Origin: W1P20-047 sp051878795
Lineage (GTDB): Bacteria > Actinomycetota > Coriobacteriia > Coriobacteriales > Eggerthellaceae
DNA: 15,928 nucleotides
Assembly (NCBI GenBank): GCA_051878795.1
Contig: JBJEKU010000043.1
Span: forward strand, 1-15,928
Direction of reading: 5' to 3'
Shown: one piece after another, positions 14,644 to 15,928 of the stretch
Layout: the number at the start of each line of letters is the position of its first letter
Position numbering within the stretch: position 1 is the stretch's first letter
Made by a program: the position numbers and the translations under genes
Notes under the pieces: model-generated
Told to the model about the DNA's origin: nothing
What the model saw: only the letters and a program-made list of their open reading frames with translations
Database searches by the model: none

Positions 14644-15795
14644 CTACTCGCCCTTGGCCTCCTTCTCTTCCAGCTCGCGTTCTCCGTACTGGGTTTCCTG
14701 CCAGGGCGCCTTGCTTGAGAATTGGCGCTTGAGCACGCCTTTCACCATGCGTGCGGTATAGGGAAGGCCCGTATTGGCCATGAAGTACAGCCCGCGGCCC
14801 AGCATGAAGCCGGCGAATCCCAGGCTGCTGATCTTCGCATCGTCGATTCCCATGGTCTTGGCGAACAGCTTGCGGTCGAAGGGCGGGATCTCCGGGTCGT
14901 CCAGCACCAGTGCAGGGTCCATGCGCCCGAACATGTCCCGAATGGCGTATGCCAGCCGCTCGTCTTCCAGGCTGACGAAGCTGTAGACGCCGCTCAGGTA
15001 GATGAAGCCCCTTCGGTAGTGCGCACGGAGGATGGCTTCGTCGGTGACGCCCATTTCCTCGATGATGTCCATCATGTCGTTCCAGCGGTCGAAGGGAAGC
15101 ATGGTGTTATTCACCGCCACCGCGCGGCTCTTCTCTTCTGTTTCCTCGCGGTAGCAGTAGAAGGGCTTGTCCAGGTAGGCGATCTTCTGAGCCCTCAGCA
15201 TGGTTTCCATGAGGAAGGGGTTGTCTGCCCAGCCGGCACCGGGGATAGGCTTGAAGCGGATGCCGTTTTCATCCAGGAAGTCCTTGCGGTAGATCGCCGA
15301 CCAGATGGAGGGGTGATGCTGCAGCAAGTGGATGCCCTCCTGGATGCGGAAGAGCCTGTCTTTAGGTACGCGTCCGCGGTAGCTGCAGTTGATGATGACC
15401 TGCTGGGGGGTGTCGGGATCGATGACCCGAAGGTAGGGGGTCTTCACGATATCGGGCTCTTCTTCGAAGCGGCTCGCATACGAGAGCATGGCGGCATACA
15501 TGCCCGGTCGGATCCAATCATCGGGTTCGATGATGGAGATCCAGCGCCCGTGCGCTTCCTCGATGCCGCGGTTGCAGGTTGCACCGTAGCCTTCGTTGGG
15601 CTTGTCGATCACACGGACCTTGCTGTTCTCGTTCGCATAGGCCTGCATGATGGAAAGCGAGTCGTCGGTGCTGCCGTCGTTGAGGCAGATCACTTCCATG
15701 CCCGGCTGGTTCTGGCACAGGATGGAGTCCAGGCATTGCTCCAGGTAAGGTGCGGCGTTGAAGATCGGGACGATTACGCTGATGCTGTTTTCCAT
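14644..15795 (-). CDS. Family 2 glycosyltransferase, divergent member
   Basis: The product has 383 residues from the ATG at 15795, which has AGGAGG four bases upstream; a longer in-frame start at 15873 lacks both homology and a ribosome-binding site. MENSISVIVPIFN opens the GT-A fold. LNDGSTD is at 38-44, VIDKPNEGYGATCNRGI at 62-78, and the metal-binding site reads EPDDW (90-94) where its relatives have ESDD. PGAGWADNPF (185-194) replaces the PGASYQD motif of its relatives at 4933 and 8940. HPSIWSAIYRKDFLDENGIRF (161-181) is nearly the same as in the gene at 1-933. The tail is highly charged (ERELEEKEAKGE). It is transcribed alone, toward the + strand glycosyltransferase pair. The altered motifs suggest a different donor or acceptor from its paralogues. 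Confidence 0.94.
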   Translation of the reverse strand: MENSISVIVPIFNAAPYLEQCLDSILCQNQPGMEVICLNDGSTDDSLSIMQAYANENSKVRVIDKPNEGYGATCNRGIEEAHGRWISIIEPDDWIRPGMYAAMLSYASRFEEEPDIVKTPYLRVIDPDTPQQVIINCSYRGRVPKDRLFRIQEGIHLLQHHPSIWSAIYRKDFLDENGIRFKPIPGAGWADNPFLMETMLRAQKIAYLDKPFYCYREETEEKSRAVAVNNTMLPFDRWNDMMDIIEEMGVTDEAILRAHYRRGFIYLSGVYSFVSLEDERLAYAIRDMFGRMDPALVLDDPEIPPFDRKLFAKTMGIDDAKISSLGFAGFMLGRGLYFMANTGLPYTARMVKGVLKRQFSSKAPWQETQYGERELEEKEAKGE

Positions 15796-15831
15796 GACCC
15801 CTCCTCGGATGCGGGCTCGTCGGTTTCCATG

Positions 15832-15859
15832 ATGATACCATGCGCTGTTTTCATGTCCG
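15832..15859 (-). promoter_or_regulatory. Candidate extended -10 promoter for the 14644-15795 gene
   Basis: On the minus strand, TGGTATCAT contains an extended -10 element (TGn before TATCAT at 15837-15832). CGGACA at 15859-15854 matches four of six -35 positions with a 16-bp spacer. It lies about 36 bp before the start codon and its AGGAGG. The rest of the upstream sequence to the window end (15860-15928) shows no gene. The promoter was read by eye. Confidence 0.35.
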
Positions 15860-15928
15860 ATGGGGCTTGCCAAGACGGCGTTAACTTGACGGGGGTCGCA
15901 CCTACCAGTTGATTGCGATCATGCCGGA

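Noticed and set aside
14722..15912. 396-codon + strand frame opposite the last GT2
   Set aside because: It is an antisense shadow; the minus strand has AGGAGG, a start codon and full GT-A motifs.
15889..15921. Plus-strand promoter near the window end (TTGACG then TTGATT)
   Set aside because: The -10 match is poor and no gene follows within the window.

Overview
The window is GC-rich (G or C at most third codon positions) and densely coding. It looks like part of a cell-surface glycopolymer locus of a high-GC Gram-positive bacterium. A DUF6541-type membrane protein, many family 2 glycosyltransferases, and an ABC exporter whose ATPase carries what looks like a cell-wall-binding-repeat domain suggest Actinomycetota, perhaps Coriobacteriia. 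That placement is an inference from gene content; no rRNA or other phylogenetic marker is present.

Layout. Positions 1-1992 hold two glycosyltransferase genes on the + strand, the first cut by the window edge. A run of eight minus-strand genes fills 12080 down to 2149. In order of transcription they are a large DUF6541/GT-C-like membrane protein, a GT2, (250-bp gap) an ABC-2 permease, an unusually long ABC ATPase, a GT2, a LicD-family phosphotransferase, an IspD/TarI-like cytidylyltransferase and an extended SDR oxidoreductase. A 199-bp divergent region separates this run from a + strand set (12194-14452): a possible 28-residue small protein and two GT2 genes in tight succession. A last GT2 (14644-15795, minus) converges on that set across a strong hairpin. 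No tRNA, rRNA, CRISPR array, insertion sequence or phage gene was seen.

How the genes may work together. The seven GT2 enzymes would build a heteropolysaccharide on a lipid carrier at the cytoplasmic face. The cytidylyltransferase and SDR could make a CDP-activated polyol or related compound, which the LicD protein would transfer as a phosphodiester decoration or cap. The permease/ATPase pair (Wzm/Wzt or TagGH type) would export the chain. The DUF6541 protein could add sugars on the outer face from a polyprenyl-phosphate donor.

The most unusual item is the 613-residue ATPase. After a complete nucleotide-binding domain it carries about 320 extra residues that read as three tandem units resembling CWB2 (PF04122), a module normally found outside the cell, where it binds anionic cell-wall polymer. 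Here it should be cytosolic, where it could act as the exporter's substrate reader.
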